Shown in pieces: positions 7,501-14,451 of a stretch of DNA of 41,545 bases. Origin of the DNA: an uncultured Lachnospiraceae bacterium (lineage in GTDB: Bacteria > Bacillota > Clostridia > Lachnospirales > Lachnospiraceae). Position numbers and translations under genes: made by a program. Under the pieces are notes generated by a model. It saw only the letters and a program-made list of their open reading frames with translations. It ran no database searches and was not told the DNA's origin. How positions within the stretch are numbered: the stretch's first letter is position 1; each line of letters opens with the position of its first letter. Where the stretch lies: positions 1 through 41,545 of the forward strand of contig CANOLA010000020.1 of the NCBI GenBank assembly GCA_947566705.1, written 5' to 3'.

Positions 7501-8236
7501 TGAAGAGACAGCTGTGACAGCCGAATCAACGCCTGCTGTCCCGGAATCGTCAAAACAAAAACCTGCCAGAAAGCAGAAATGGTATGTGGTGGTCAACGGC
7601 CGCCGTCCTGGTCTGTACCGTACATGGGAGGAATGCTTAAAACAGGTACACCACTACAGCAACGCACTTTACCGTTCCTATCCGACAAAGGAAGAAGCAC
7701 AGGATGCAATGCGCGCTGTCCGTCCCGATGCCAGTGTCCTAATGGAAAACGGTTGTCTCTACCACATGATGACCCTGGAGGAACTAAAACCTGCCATCCA
7801 AGAGAATGCCATAACCGGAACAAAACGTTTCGGAAATTTACAGCATCTTCCGCTGGACTTCCATCCATATACACGGCAGGCCGCATTTACCCGCTGGGAA
7901 CATCCACAGACGGATTATATTTATATTGAAGTTTCACCGGTTCCTGCCCTGCAGCCGCAGCTTAGGCTTCTGACAGAATACCCTCTGCACGACCATCCGA
8001 ATTGGGCAGATGATTATCAGGATGGAATCAGCCAAATCGATCAGGCTGCTGCCGCTGCACAGGATAACGCCCCCGCAGAAGCTCCTGTCATCAGTTGTCT
8101 TTGCGAACAGGCTCTGCCGTTAGCGTATATTCAGACAATTTATGTGCGGGACAAGGCTTCCGCAGACCGCATTAATGATATGCTGACAGAAGCATTCCAC
8201 CCGGAGATCGTGGTACAGCCACTAATGTTTTTCTAA
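4592..8236 (+). CDS. Double AAA+ / FtsH-like M41 protease fused to an RNase H1 hybrid-binding domain
   Basis: 1214 residues from ATG 4592 (GAGGAGGG at 4576-4583; a TTG one codon earlier is less likely). Domains in order: a ClpB-D2-like AAA+ module with Walker A GPPGVGKT (82-89), FDMSEYSG, and Walker B ILFDEIE (Asp150-Glu151); a middle region (about 340-430) resembling a receiver fold (CALVDLSCL, LPVYVIDTD); an FtsH-like AAA+ module with Walker A GVPGTGKT (575-582), Walker B IIFIDEVD (632-633) and arginine-finger region LDPALLRRFD; and an M41 metalloprotease with HEAGH (802-806) and a probable third zinc ligand Asp874. After a Glu/Thr-rich linker, residues about 996-1041 match the RNase H1/viroplasmin hybrid-binding domain (NGRRPGLY, TWEECLKQV, LYRSYPTKEEA). 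About 170 unclassified residues follow. FtsH transmembrane helices are absent, so it is probably cytosolic. The usual FtsH aromatic pore loop is replaced by LNARNP. It likely remodels or degrades proteins at RNA:DNA hybrids, by inference only. Confidence 0.9.
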   Translation: MNEKHETIPEWYEDTWDDDDTPEEHPSLEQVSQQITELQNQLAAEILGQDSAIRRFVHGYAQIHMSASKNQNRPAAFFLLAGPPGVGKTFLAVTAAQKLNYPFKRFDMSEYSGHNALEGLIGFEKTWRDSVPGVLTSFVDKNPRSIILFDEIEKAYPTVLRAFLQVLDGARLKDKYTEKTVSFTDTILIFTTNCGRDLYENNEDTNLSHITESEILQSLKNDNDFPDELCSRFASGNIIMFNYLSSHNLCEIVRKKMNAAVSEIQKQFGICTSFDEMLPELFLFHNGGGSDARTVSSQSSVFIQNHLLALADQFAGQKDIPPIQQAYFEIDLPEDNKDVYQLLHSVSADTVLVASGSKYFDFEHIVSPPDNKPQIVFSNMAEELPELLHNNKFSCALVDLSCLPDQTDYLDTLHKKAPRLPVYVIDTDSSRTENRNVLSNDSIKGFFQPGKSSLNCMKRLHKLTEQLAVQKNLDNIKRAKQQVDFKTQYQQRSGTYVIRFYDFSIRKMNADDAALRKMVKELGVSDFERPTLRFSDIIGAENVKEEMEFFINYVNHTDTFLLEGAETPRGLLLYGVPGTGKTSLAKALAGECGIPFFNTTGADILNARNPVEQIKGLFKIARNEAPSIIFIDEVDVIAGNRMRGSQQNQLIVNTLLTEMEGFHDHDPYRPVFVIAATNFFPDEQSPEKSSLDPALLRRFDKCIELRPPRDDERKNFLRLQLKKKGWDKQIADPDIQVVVKHTRGKSLAVITKIIQSMAKELCNSTHRKTDSLGHLLTEACLSQVYGPEYKLSDKTLYRVAVHEAGHAYVGWKLNFKLDYMMILPRGNQLGVTSYDSRPLYKQEYLDRICSSLGGRAAEMVYFQEKGIGNGIRSDILSATRMAVDMVCRLAMGSHGIMYIPTDSQPLPPEVREEVNQILEEQLERAQQIIIDGKNAMDRLASELVKQVWLDGNEITSLLENAEQAEETAVTEETAVTAESTPAVPESSKQKPARKQKWYVVVNGRRPGLYRTWEECLKQVHHYSNALYRSYPTKEEAQDAMRAVRPDASVLMENGCLYHMMTLEELKPAIQENAITGTKRFGNLQHLPLDFHPYTRQAAFTRWEHPQTDYIYIEVSPVPALQPQLRLLTEYPLHDHPNWADDYQDGISQIDQAAAAAQDNAPAEAPVISCLCEQALPLAYIQTIYVRDKASADRINDMLTEAFHPEIVVQPLMFF

Positions 8237-8240
8237 AAAG

Positions 8241-8280
8241 AACAAAGGACAGAAAACCGTATGGTCGTCTGTCCTTTGTT
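8241..8280. terminator. Bidirectional terminator
   Basis: AACAAAGGACAGA (8241-8253) pairs perfectly with TCTGTCCTTTGTT (8268-8280) around a 14-base loop. It lies between two convergent genes whose stops are at 8236 and 8288. T-rich sequence follows on the plus strand (AATATTTTTATC). Confidence 0.85.
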
Positions 8281-8287
8281 AATATTT

Positions 8288-8707
8288 TTATCTGGCGCAA
8301 AGACAATTTACAAATACAATATAGCATGCAAAATCTCCAATACGCTTGCGGTTATTTGGATTTTCATCTTCATCCCCCAAGACTTCCCGCCATGCTGCCT
8401 GCTTGTCCTGCGACTTCAAATAGCGGGCAAGCTTATCAAACTTCACAATTAAAGAATTATGACAGTCAGTACGGCTGGAATCCTTTTCCATTTTTTCCTC
8501 TCTGCTCCAGACACACCAGCCTGCACGGAATGAACTATATCTGTTTGCCGCGGTTACCAGCTCCTCATAAAGGTCCAGTGCGTCCCCGTCATTCCCTATT
8601 TCCATGAGCATTTCCTGATGAAGCCCTGCCATTTCCGCTAAGGAAAGAACCCCAGCCATAGTTTCGTACTCTTTATAAGCATAAAATTTGTTTGTTTTAC
8701 ACATCAT
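8288..8707 (-). CDS. Small conserved-looking protein of unknown function
   Basis: 139-residue soluble, charged, helical protein. Recognisable patterns are SSRTDCHNSLIVKFDKLARYL in the middle (21 residues split here as SSRTDCHN and SLIVKFDKLARYL) and NRKRIGDFACYIVF near the end. These resemble short DUF3232-type proteins of Clostridia, though I cannot confirm this. The first codons (ATGATG) overlap the stop of the upstream MotA/FliG-like gene by 11 bases, so translation is probably coupled; GGGAGAGG precedes the start. A link with the upstream protein is implied by this overlap. No catalytic motif is apparent. Confidence 0.7.
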   Translation of the reverse strand: MMCKTNKFYAYKEYETMAGVLSLAEMAGLHQEMLMEIGNDGDALDLYEELVTAANRYSSFRAGWCVWSREEKMEKDSSRTDCHNSLIVKFDKLARYLKSQDKQAAWREVLGDEDENPNNRKRIGDFACYIVFVNCLCAR

Positions 8708-9548
8708 TTACCTCTCCCTTTTCTGCTAACAGATTCCAAACAGCTAATATCTTCTGACACGCATACATAACCTCCCGCACTTCTATAATGCCTTCAGAAA
8801 TTATCTCTTTTGCTGTCATTCCTGCAAGCCGCTTCGACATATTTCGGAAAACATGTATTCTTGCTTCGGAGCCAAGTCCCCTTAATGCAGCCTTAAGGTC
8901 TTCATTAACCACTTCTCTAAGCAGTCTCACTAAATCCGAATCAGATATATGAGATAGCACATAATCCAAACGTCTTACCGGTACAGCTTCATCCCCCTGT
9001 ATTTCACCAATATATGTTCCCGGGCTAAGTTCCGCCACTTTCCTGCAGTCAAGCTCCCCCTGTATCCTCTCTTTTTCCCTTTCCTCTTCTTCTCTTTCCT
9101 GCTCTCTTTGGCAATAGATTTTATCCAGCTGCGCCGGCAGCATAGCACGAAGCTGCTTTTGTACAATCCATGGTTCATTCTGCGCAATCCCCATAATCCC
9201 TTTTACAAGGATCAGATGCATCAGCCCCTGATATTCCTTCCCGTCTTCAACAAAATATCTTTGCAATCCTATTTCTTCTATCATTGCAGGCTCTGTTCCA
9301 TCTACCAAAAGACATATCAGCTCATGTAATTCTTCACCCAGGGGCAGGCTCTGAACCAGTGAATATGACAGTCCCTCCGCTGCAAGCAGTCCTTCCTTTT
9401 TTGTCAGCCAGCTCAACCGGGACAACGCTGCCGCCATTTCTACTGTCTGTTTCCGCCGCTCCTCAATCTCAGCAGGAGCAGCTGCCTGTTCATAGCTTCT
9501 GATTTCACGGATTTTTTCCCGTAATTCCAAATAAAATAAATCATTCAT
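8697..9548 (-). CDS. Soluble MotA-like / FliG C-terminal-like fusion protein
   Basis: 283 residues when started at ATG 9548. An upstream in-frame extension to a TTG at 9677 is rejected because a good promoter (9634-9662) would start transcription inside it. The N-terminal half resembles the cytoplasmic part of the flagellar stator protein MotA: KKEGLLAAE near 50-58 and LLVDGTEP near 80-87 align with EGLLALE and LVVDGTDPE of MotA. A highly charged helical linker follows (REQEREEEEREKERIQ). The C-terminal about 85 residues match FliG: DLVRLLREVVNEDLKAALRG and FRNMSKRLAGM. There are no transmembrane helices and no flagellar genes in the window, so this is not an ordinary motor part. It overlaps the downstream small gene and converges on the AAA/M41 gene. 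The role is unknown; a scaffold or sensor is possible. Confidence 0.75.
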   Translation of the reverse strand: MNDLFYLELREKIREIRSYEQAAAPAEIEERRKQTVEMAAALSRLSWLTKKEGLLAAEGLSYSLVQSLPLGEELHELICLLVDGTEPAMIEEIGLQRYFVEDGKEYQGLMHLILVKGIMGIAQNEPWIVQKQLRAMLPAQLDKIYCQREQEREEEEREKERIQGELDCRKVAELSPGTYIGEIQGDEAVPVRRLDYVLSHISDSDLVRLLREVVNEDLKAALRGLGSEARIHVFRNMSKRLAGMTAKEIISEGIIEVREVMYACQKILAVWNLLAEKGEVNDV

Positions 9549-9633
9549 ATTTACAACCCAAACGATACAACCACGCTTTACTGTATTCTTACCAGCGTCC
9601 CACTTAAAACAAAATTTACTCTTACTATCTATC

Positions 9634-9662
9634 ATAATATCGCAGCCAAGTTGTATTTGCAA
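9634..9662 (-). promoter_or_regulatory. Promoter for the MotA/FliG-like gene
   Basis: On the minus strand, TTGCAA (9662-9657) is followed by a 17-base spacer and TATTAT (9639-9634). The predicted transcript starts near 9627, about 80 bases before ATG 9548. This supports the shorter protein. Confidence 0.6.
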
Positions 9663-9726
9663 CAATTTCTCATACAAAGTCGATACAAATACAGTAAAAA
9701 GGAAGCTTTCAACTGATTTTGGTTAT

Positions 9727-9754
9727 AAAAAGGGGCTGGAATTAACCAGCCCCC
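9727..9754 (-). terminator. spoIVA terminator
   Basis: GGGGCTGG (9732-9739) and CCAGCCCC (9746-9753) form a perfect eight-base-pair stem with a six-base loop. On the minus strand it is followed by TTTTTATAA, downstream of the spoIVA stop at 9800. An A-rich run on the other side may let it work in both directions. Confidence 0.88.
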
Positions 9755-9799
9755 AAAAAATTTTATAAACTTTCACACTTTACTCGACAACCTAATTTT

Positions 9800-11317
9800 T
9801 CAGATAATAATACAAATCATTCCGCCATTGCTGTCGTTTACAATCTTCTGCATCGTATCCTGCAGCTTTAACTGGCACTCGTCATCCATCTGTAAAATCT
9901 TGTTGCGGATGCCGTCCTCCATCAGTTCCCCGATGGATTTTCCGAAAATATTTGTCGTCCAGATTCCTTCCCCGTTTTCCTCCCCTTCTTTTATGTATGC
10001 AATCAGGTCATTTGCCTGCTCCTCGCTTCCGACAATCGGTGCGATTTCCGTTTCAATATTTGCCTTAATCATATGGATGGAAGGGGACAGTGCACGCATT
10101 TTGACGCCGTATTTTCCGCCGTGCTGAATCAGTACCGGATTTTCCATGCGGATATCCGAAAGTCCCGGCATAACAACACCATATCCCTTCTGCTCCACTG
10201 CGTCCATGGCATCCTTGACGCGTTCATACTCTTTTTTCATGGCGGCAAGTGAACGGAGCATGGAAATCATCTGGTACTCACCGTCAATCTGCACACCTGT
10301 CATATCGCTGACATATGCAAAATAATATTTGTCATCCACTTCCATCCGGATTTTTACCACACCGTCCGAAAGATTCATGTTTAACAGCTGGATTTCCTTA
10401 AAAAATGCCTCCCCTGCCTGCTCGTTTGCAGACATTGCAGGATTTTTCCCAAGAGAAAAGCTGCTTACATTCCGCATCTTTTCAATCCTTCCCAGAATAC
10501 CTGCCGCCGTCTGGATAATCGCAGCTTTTACCGGATGTTCTGCCGGAAGCATTTCCGTCCACTTTGGAATAAAAAAGTCAATTCTCGTCACCGGAAATTC
10601 CTGCAGCATCGCATTCATCACTGTGACGATGTCCTCCCTGTGCATCTGCTGGCAGTTGACAGGAATGACAACCGTGCCGTATTCATTTTCCAGGCTTTCC
10701 TTTAAACGCACCGTTTCCTCACTGTACGGGCGGATGGAGTTTAAAACAATGACAAACGGCTTTCCTATTTCCTTTAATTCTGAAACCGTGGTCTGTTCTG
10801 CTTCTATGTAATTCTCACGTTCAAGGTCCCCGATACTGCCGTCGGTCGTCACCACAATTCCGATGGTCGCATGATCCCTTATTACCTTCTGTGTGCCAAT
10901 ACGCGCTGCATCTACAAACGGAATCTCTTCGGAAAACCACGGGGTTTTAACCATCCGGTTTGTATCCCCCTCCATGTGCCCGCTTGCACCGTTTACCATA
11001 AATCCCACACAGTCCACCAGACGCACACGTATGCTGCTTTCATCTGCAAGCATAATTTCTGCAGCTTCCTTTGGAATAAATTTCGGTTCTGTTGTCATAA
11101 TTGTCTTCCCCGCCGCCGACTGGGGAAGCTCATCCACGGCACGTTTTTTTTCATTTTCGTTTTCCATAAACGGAAGTACAAACAAATCCATAAATCGTTT
11201 GATAAATGTGGACTTTCCGGTACGCACCGGACCCACAACACCTATGTATATTTCTCCCCCGGTTCTGCCCTGGATATCTTTATATAAATCAAAATCCCTG
11301 TTTTTACTGTTGTCCAT
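9800..11317 (-). CDS. spoIVA: Stage IV sporulation protein A, spore coat ATPase
   Basis: 505 residues from ATG 11317, which follows a strong AGGGGG site; an eight-residue upstream extension is unlikely. SpoIVA is a self-assembling ATPase that forms the basement layer of the spore coat around the forespore. The sequence shows the N-terminal TRAFAC-like ATPase with Walker A GPVRTGKST (about 29-37), a switch/Walker B-like RVRLVDCVGFMVNGASGH, TTDGSIGDLERENY, and a helical middle and C-terminal part. It ends in NGGMICIII, a hydrophobic tail like those of other SpoIVA proteins. Length matches the family (about 490-500). This gene marks the host as an endospore former or a close relative. It stands alone, with its own terminator, downstream of malQ. 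A sigma-E promoter is expected, but I could not locate one convincingly. Confidence 0.97.
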   Translation of the reverse strand: MDNSKNRDFDLYKDIQGRTGGEIYIGVVGPVRTGKSTFIKRFMDLFVLPFMENENEKKRAVDELPQSAAGKTIMTTEPKFIPKEAAEIMLADESSIRVRLVDCVGFMVNGASGHMEGDTNRMVKTPWFSEEIPFVDAARIGTQKVIRDHATIGIVVTTDGSIGDLERENYIEAEQTTVSELKEIGKPFVIVLNSIRPYSEETVRLKESLENEYGTVVIPVNCQQMHREDIVTVMNAMLQEFPVTRIDFFIPKWTEMLPAEHPVKAAIIQTAAGILGRIEKMRNVSSFSLGKNPAMSANEQAGEAFFKEIQLLNMNLSDGVVKIRMEVDDKYYFAYVSDMTGVQIDGEYQMISMLRSLAAMKKEYERVKDAMDAVEQKGYGVVMPGLSDIRMENPVLIQHGGKYGVKMRALSPSIHMIKANIETEIAPIVGSEEQANDLIAYIKEGEENGEGIWTTNIFGKSIGELMEDGIRNKILQMDDECQLKLQDTMQKIVNDSNGGMICIII

Positions 11318-11386
11318 AAAAAGTCCCCCTTCCTTGAACATCAGCCCATTTTAAAATTTGCCTGCGGCAAATGGCCCGATGCTACA

Positions 11387-11413
11387 TGTCAGGTTTTCAG
11401 CGAAAACCTGACA
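11387..11413. repeat. Perfect 12-bp inverted repeat between malQ and spoIVA
   Basis: TGTCAGGTTTTC (11387-11398) and GAAAACCTGACA (11402-11413) are exact complements around AGC. The repeat sits 47 bases past the malQ stop and 70 bases before the spoIVA start. There is no T tract directly after it on the minus strand. A second small stem, ATTTGCC/GGCAAAT, lies at about 11356-11372 and has a T-rich flank on the minus strand; it may be the actual malQ terminator. Confidence 0.75.
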
Positions 11414-11459
11414 CAAATCATATATTCCTAAATATATGGGAAGGGGGAATGAAATATGT

Positions 11460-13073
11460 TTATTTTTTTGTTTTATTTTCCGTAATCTTCTCTTTTGCAG
11501 CGTCTTTTACCGCTTCTTCTTTTGCGGTTTCTTCCTTGGCAGGCTTTGCCTTCACTGCTGCCGCTTTTTCTTTTGCCTTCTCTTCCAGTATCACAGCGTT
11601 TACACGTCCGTACATCTCCATATACCGGTACAGACGGTCTGCCATTTCAGCCGTAACTTCGCCTTTTCTGGCGCGCCACTTCCAGTTTTCGCCAAGTGTG
11701 GACGGAATATTGATTCTTGCCTCAGAACCAAGTCCTATGATATCCTGGATCGGCACGATTGTCATATCTGCAACGGAAGCCCACGCACCGCGCATCATAC
11801 CCCAGTTATAACCTTCTTCTGTGGTAAGGTTTAAATATTCCTTTGCAAATTCTATGCAGTGTTCCGGCGCCGTATCAAACCATCCCATCACAGTATCATT
11901 GTCATGGGTTCCAGTATATACTACACAATGCGGTGTATAAGTATGCGGCAAATAATTGCTTCCTTCCCTGCTGTCAAATGCAAACTGGATAACTTTCATA
12001 CCCGGAAAACCAGAATCCTTTAACAGCTTTACAACCGACGGAGTTAAAAAGCCTAAGTCCTCCACAATAATCGGCAGCTTTCCAAGCTTTTTTTCAAGCT
12101 GGGTAAACAGCGCCATACCCGGTCCTTCTTTCCATTTGCCGTTCTTTGCTGTTTTATCCTTTGCAGGAATTGCATAATAGGAATCAAACCCGCGGAAATG
12201 ATCGATTCTTATAATATCGTACAACTCTGACATCGCCTTGATGCGCTTTGTCCACCATGCATAATTATCCTTTTTCATTTCATCCCATGCAAACAGCGGG
12301 TTTCCCCAGAGCTGTCCGTCCACGGAAAATGCATCCGGCGGACAGCCTGCCACCTCGATTGGATTTAAATCCTCATCCAAGTAAAACTGTGTCGGGTTTG
12401 CCCAGACGTCTGCACTGTCCCCTGCCACATAAATCGGAACATCACCGATAATCTGTATTCCTTTTTTATTGGCATACGCCTTAAGCTGTCTCCATTGTTT
12501 GAAAAACAAAAACTGCAGTACCTTGTAAAACATAATTTCATCCTTATATTTTTCACGGGCTTTTGTGAGCGCATCCGGCTTTCTCACGCGCAGCGGTTCA
12601 TCCCATTCGCCCCATGCCTTTCCGCCGTTTACATCCTTTAATGCCATGAAAAGGGCGTATTCGTCAAGCCACTGCTCTTCCTGCCTGCAGAAATCATAAA
12701 AATCCCCCGGAGCATTCTTCATAAAACGGTCATATGCTTTTTTTAACAGCGCATACCTTGACACGTACATTACGCCGTAATCCACATACCGTCTGCTGCT
12801 TCCCCAGTCAAAAGACTCACACTCATCCTTCGTCAGAAGTTTTTCCTCACAGAGCATTTCCAGATCAATAAAATACGGATTTCCTGCAAAGCTTGAAAAA
12901 GACTGGTACGGGCTGTCCCCGTAACTGGTCGGGCAAATCGGCAGAATCTGCCAGTAGGTCTGTCCTCCCCTGACCAGAAAATCCACAAACTCCCTTGCCT
13001 CTTTTCCCATGGTTCCAATACCATACGGGGATGGCAGGGAAGAAATCGGCATAAGTACTCCACTTGTTCTCAT
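11460..13073 (-). CDS. malQ: 4-alpha-glucanotransferase (amylomaltase, GH77)
   Basis: 537 residues. Transfers alpha-1,4-glucan segments between maltodextrins in cytosolic maltose/glycogen metabolism. It opens with RTSGVLMPISSLPSPYGIGT, characteristic of GH77, followed by FVRGG-like LVRGGQTYWQILPICPT and YGDSPYQSFS. The catalytic region includes IIRIDHFRGFDSYYAIPA (nucleophile Asp in RIDHFRG), IIVEDLGFLTP (acid/base Glu-Asp region), and VYTGTHDNDTVMGW. An Ala/Lys/Glu-rich tail of about 40 residues at the C-terminus (EEKAKEKAAAVKAKPAKEE onward) is not part of the enzyme fold and is probably disordered. AGGAGGG precedes the start. The pullulanase gene nearby, separated by the CLC gene, supports a shared role in alpha-glucan use. 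Confidence 0.96.
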   Translation of the reverse strand: MRTSGVLMPISSLPSPYGIGTMGKEAREFVDFLVRGGQTYWQILPICPTSYGDSPYQSFSSFAGNPYFIDLEMLCEEKLLTKDECESFDWGSSRRYVDYGVMYVSRYALLKKAYDRFMKNAPGDFYDFCRQEEQWLDEYALFMALKDVNGGKAWGEWDEPLRVRKPDALTKAREKYKDEIMFYKVLQFLFFKQWRQLKAYANKKGIQIIGDVPIYVAGDSADVWANPTQFYLDEDLNPIEVAGCPPDAFSVDGQLWGNPLFAWDEMKKDNYAWWTKRIKAMSELYDIIRIDHFRGFDSYYAIPAKDKTAKNGKWKEGPGMALFTQLEKKLGKLPIIVEDLGFLTPSVVKLLKDSGFPGMKVIQFAFDSREGSNYLPHTYTPHCVVYTGTHDNDTVMGWFDTAPEHCIEFAKEYLNLTTEEGYNWGMMRGAWASVADMTIVPIQDIIGLGSEARINIPSTLGENWKWRARKGEVTAEMADRLYRYMEMYGRVNAVILEEKAKEKAAAVKAKPAKEETAKEEAVKDAAKEKITENKTKK

Positions 13074-13128
13074 AAAATTATCCCTCCTGTTTTAAATTTA
13101 ATATCAGATCAGTCCGCCTTTAATTCCT

Positions 13129-13157
13129 TTGCCAAAAAAATGGTTATATGTTAGTAT
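13129..13157 (+). promoter_or_regulatory. Promoter for the CLC gene
   Basis: TTGCCA (13129-13134), a 17-base spacer and TAGTAT (13152-13157), with an extended TG at 13149-13150. It lies 43 bases upstream of the CLC start. No fluoride riboswitch consensus was seen between promoter and gene. Confidence 0.6.
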
Positions 13158-13200
13158 ATTTATATTAATACATACAGAAAAGGAAAAAGGTGGTTAATTT

Positions 13201-14451
13201 ATGAATCATAGGGTAATCAAACACAATTTAAGGCGCACCGCGGCCTCTGTAAAATGGGTGGTTTTTTCCATTATGACCGGCAGCATTGTCGGTCTGCTTG
13301 GTACGGCTTTCTTTTTATGTCTGTCCTTTGTCACAACACTGCGCACGCAGAATCCGTGGCTTCTGTTTCTGCTTCCTGTGGGCGGACTTGCCATTATTGC
13401 AATGTACCGGCTGCTTCATAACGAAAAGGATGCCGGAACAAACCTTGTCATTTCGGCAATCCATTATAACGATGAGCTCCACCTGCGTACAGCCCCGCTT
13501 ATTTTTGCCTCTACACTGATTACCCATCTCTTCGGCGGTTCTGCCGGACGGGAAGGTGCAGCCCTCCAGATGGGAGGCAGCATCGGCGGTTCCATGGGAA
13601 AACTGTTCCGTTTCGATGACAAAGACAAAAATGTAATGATTATGTGCGGCATGAGCGCTGCTTTTTCTGCACTCTTCGGCACGCCCCTGGCAGCTGCCAT
13701 TCTTCCGCTGGAAGTTGTAAGCGTCGGCGTCATGTATTACAATGCGCTGCTTCCCTGTGTCATAAGCTCGCTGGTCGCCCACAGTATCGCAAACCACTTT
13801 GGTGTTGCCGCCGAGTATTTTTCCATTGGAAAAATCCCTGCATTCACTGCGGCTTCTGCTGTTAAAATATCCATTCTTGCCATCCTGTGCGCCCTGGTCA
13901 GCATTTTTTTCTGTATTATGCTGCATAAAAGCGAGGAACTTTACAAACAGTACCTGAAAAATACATACCTGCGTATTTTTGCAGGCGGCTGCATCGTGGT
14001 TGTCCTGACGCTGCTTGTGGGAAGCCGGGACTATAACGGCGCCGGAATGAATATTATCAGCCAGTGTTTTAAAGGCTCTGTCCGTCCGGAGGCGTTTCTT
14101 TTAAAAATTATTTTTACCGCCTTAACCATCGGAGCCGGCTACAAAGGCGGTGAAATCGTGCCTGCCTTCTTTACCGGCGCTGCCTTCGGCTGCCTGTTCG
14201 GAAACCTTGCGGGATTTTCCCCGGCGCTTTGTGCGGCAGTTGGAATGACCTCCGTTTTCTGCGGCGTCACCAACTGTCCGATTTCCGCACTCTGCGTCAG
14301 CTTCGAGCTGTTCGGATTTACCGGAATGCCGTATTTTCTGCTTTCAACCGCTTTCAGCTATATGCTTTCCGGCTATTTCGGATTATACCGGAGCCAGAAA
14401 ATTGTATACTCCAAATACAAAAGCAACTATATCAACAAAACTACGATTTAA
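13201..14451 (+). CDS. CLC-family anion channel/antiporter, possibly fluoride type
   Basis: 416-residue polytopic membrane protein of the CLC family, moving halide ions across the cytoplasmic membrane. Several long hydrophobic segments are visible from residue 20 onward. The key CLC motif is GGSAGREGAALQMGGSIGG, with the gating Glu of GREG retained near residue 118. The usual GSGIP selectivity motif is replaced by AGTNLVISAI; an Asn near this position is a feature of the CLC-F fluoride/proton antiporter branch, so fluoride export is plausible. TNCPISALCVSFELFG in the C-terminal half corresponds to the later CLC signature. There is no CBS domain. AGGTGG precedes the start. Its 3-prime end overlaps the pulA end by 11 bases, converging with no terminator between them. 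Confidence 0.85.
   Translation: MNHRVIKHNLRRTAASVKWVVFSIMTGSIVGLLGTAFFLCLSFVTTLRTQNPWLLFLLPVGGLAIIAMYRLLHNEKDAGTNLVISAIHYNDELHLRTAPLIFASTLITHLFGGSAGREGAALQMGGSIGGSMGKLFRFDDKDKNVMIMCGMSAAFSALFGTPLAAAILPLEVVSVGVMYYNALLPCVISSLVAHSIANHFGVAAEYFSIGKIPAFTAASAVKISILAILCALVSIFFCIMLHKSEELYKQYLKNTYLRIFAGGCIVVVLTLLVGSRDYNGAGMNIISQCFKGSVRPEAFLLKIIFTALTIGAGYKGGEIVPAFFTGAAFGCLFGNLAGFSPALCAAVGMTSVFCGVTNCPISALCVSFELFGFTGMPYFLLSTAFSYMLSGYFGLYRSQKIVYSKYKSNYINKTTI

Noticed and set aside
9549-9677. 43-residue N-terminal extension of the MotA/FliG-like protein from a TTG
   Set aside because: A good promoter lies within it and the extension does not resemble MotA, so ATG 9548 is preferred.
8288-9677. Flagellar locus
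   Set aside because: Only MotA/FliG-like segments in one soluble protein are present; no stator membrane helices, flagellin or export genes.
13074-13200. Fluoride riboswitch upstream of the CLC gene
   Set aside because: Looked for the conserved GGNGATGG and TGATGAC elements; neither is present.
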